A stretch of 64,000 nucleotides of DNA from NCBI RefSeq assembly GCF_023566055.1, contig NZ_JALIQP010000001.1, positions 704,059 through 768,058 on the forward strand. Reading direction: 5' to 3'. The notes under the pieces were generated by a model. That model ran no database searches and had not been told where the DNA came from. It saw only the letters and a program-made list of their open reading frames with translations. The position numbers and the translations under genes were made by a program. Positions 63,280 through 64,000 of this stretch are shown piece after piece. Each line of letters opens with the position of its first letter. Position 1 is the first letter of the stretch. This DNA is from Halosolutus amylolyticus. Its GTDB lineage: Archaea; Halobacteriota; Halobacteria; Halobacteriales; Natrialbaceae.

Positions 63280-64000
63280 ATGATCCGCTGGCGATACCGA
63301 CAGACCGTCCTGGCGCTGTCTACGCTCGCCTTTTTCGCGACCATGGCCGGCCGACTGGCGATCAGCCCGGTCGTCCCGCTGATCACCGACGAGTTCGGGG
63401 TCTCGGAAGCGGCGATCGGCGCGGCGTTGACGGGGATGTGGATGGCCTACTTCGCCAGCCAGTTCCCGAGCGGCGTCCTCGCGGACCGCTTCGGGGAGCG
63501 CCCCGTGATCCTCGTCGCCGTCGGGGGAACCGCGGTTGCGAGCCTCTTTCTCGCGGTCGCGCCGCTCTTTGCACTCTTCGTGGTCGGCACGATCCTCCTC
63601 GGCGGCGTCGCCGGCCTCCACTACAGCGTCGCGACGACGCTACTGACCCGGACTTACGACGACCTCGGGACCGCGATCGGCGTCCACAACAGCGGCGGCC
63701 CCGCGGCCGGCCTGATCGCCCCGCCGATCGCGGCCTGGATCGGCGTCCGGTACGGCTGGCAGCCGGCGGTCGCAATCGGTGCGGCGATCGCCGTTCCGGT
63801 CGCCGTGCTGTTCGCGTGGCGGATCCGCCCGACGGAGCCACGCCGGCCCGACCAGCCCATGCGCGATCGGTTCGAACTCGGACCCGTCGTCGCGTTGCTC
63901 TCGCGGCCGGAGATCGCCTTCCCCGTCGTGCTCGCGACCCTGGGCGCGTTCGTCTGGCAGGCGACGTCCTCGTTCCTGCCGACCTTCCTGGTCGCCGACC
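63280..64000 (+). CDS. MFS transporter (partial, C-terminus beyond window)
   Basis: First 240 residues only; the frame is open at the right edge. Six to seven helices are visible: an N-terminal helix (TVLALSTLAFFATMAGRL), motif A GVLADRFGERP between helices 2 and 3, and a central cytoplasmic loop RIRPTEPRRPDQPMRDRF. A purine-rich GAGGAGAGGAGG stretch lies about 25 bp before ATG 63280. Substrate unknown. Confidence 0.85.
   Translation, partial: MIRWRYRQTVLALSTLAFFATMAGRLAISPVVPLITDEFGVSEAAIGAALTGMWMAYFASQFPSGVLADRFGERPVILVAVGGTAVASLFLAVAPLFALFVVGTILLGGVAGLHYSVATTLLTRTYDDLGTAIGVHNSGGPAAGLIAPPIAAWIGVRYGWQPAVAIGAAIAVPVAVLFAWRIRPTEPRRPDQPMRDRFELGPVVALLSRPEIAFPVVLATLGAFVWQATSSFLPTFLVAD

Noticed and set aside
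1-64000. tRNA and rRNA genes
   Set aside because: Intergenic regions were read for TPsiC-loop and acceptor patterns and for long conserved rRNA-like sequence; none was found by eye. A covariance-model scan would be decisive.

Overview
The window comes from a haloarchaeon (class Halobacteria). GC is about two thirds, coding sequences are rich in Asp/Glu, several exported proteins combine a Tat signal with a lipobox, TATA boxes lie 25-30 bp upstream of leaderless ATGs, and the gene content is archaeal (Hel308, Hef, PolD large subunit, archaeal GlyRS, a 304-residue halophilic malate dehydrogenase). The genus cannot be fixed from sequence alone; a Natrialbales-type organism is a guess. No rRNA, tRNA, CRISPR array or intact insertion sequence was seen.

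Layout. 1-12.5 kb: Hel308 (runs off the left edge), a universal stress protein, a PiT phosphate permease, a methyltransferase, a ferredoxin, a DNPH1-like nucleoside hydrolase, malate dehydrogenase, an MFS transporter, LOG-like and GNAT proteins, a Sjogren/scleroderma-autoantigen-type zinc-ribbon protein and the Hef helicase/nuclease. 12.6-13.5 kb: a small accessory patch with a nucleotidyltransferase-fold gene divergent from a VapB-type antitoxin whose VapC partner survives only as a C-terminal scrap. 13.5-20.5 kb: TspO, an ABC-2 exporter pair, a CTP-dependent lipid kinase-like protein, the CBS-domain gene plus glyS operon and several small haloarchaeal proteins. 20.7-27 kb: a complete oligopeptide ABC operon. 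27.2-31.2 kb: a PPC-domain gene directly followed by the PolD large subunit. 31.3-35.7 kb: a hydrolase and a tight znuA-(small protein)-znuC-znuB metal-uptake operon. 36-43.7 kb: housekeeping genes (panE, NifU-like scaffold, PHP and DHH phosphoesterases, CapA-like). 43.7-57.3 kb: tetrapyrrole genes hemC-cobA-hemD, hemL and hemB, all on the minus strand. They are interspersed with a globin and quinol NO reductase pair, a histidine kinase, and an ammonium transporter fused to its own PII regulator. 57.4-64 kb: a beta-helix protein with a detached Tat-lipoprotein leader, an SDR-aldehyde dehydrogenase pair, an asparaginase and an MFS transporter cut by the right edge.

How the parts connect. The hem genes supply uroporphyrinogen III for heme and, through CobA, for siroheme/cobalamin-type products. 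The globin and the NO reductase beside them need heme. The Amt-PII fusion is a self-contained, nitrogen-sensing ammonium channel. The znu operon encodes a binding protein with a long His/Asp metal loop and carries a translationally coupled small protein of unknown role.

Most unusual points: (1) a pair of nested-palindrome repeats of about 80 bp, each abutting a stop codon, whose arms and core are in opposite relative orientation between the copies; (2) a tract of about 175 bp of foreign-looking codon use in PolD centred on the active-site position where other archaea carry an intein; (3) the small protein inside the znu operon; (4) the Amt-PII fusion; (5) the out-of-frame Tat leader of the beta-helix protein; (6) the decayed vapBC locus.
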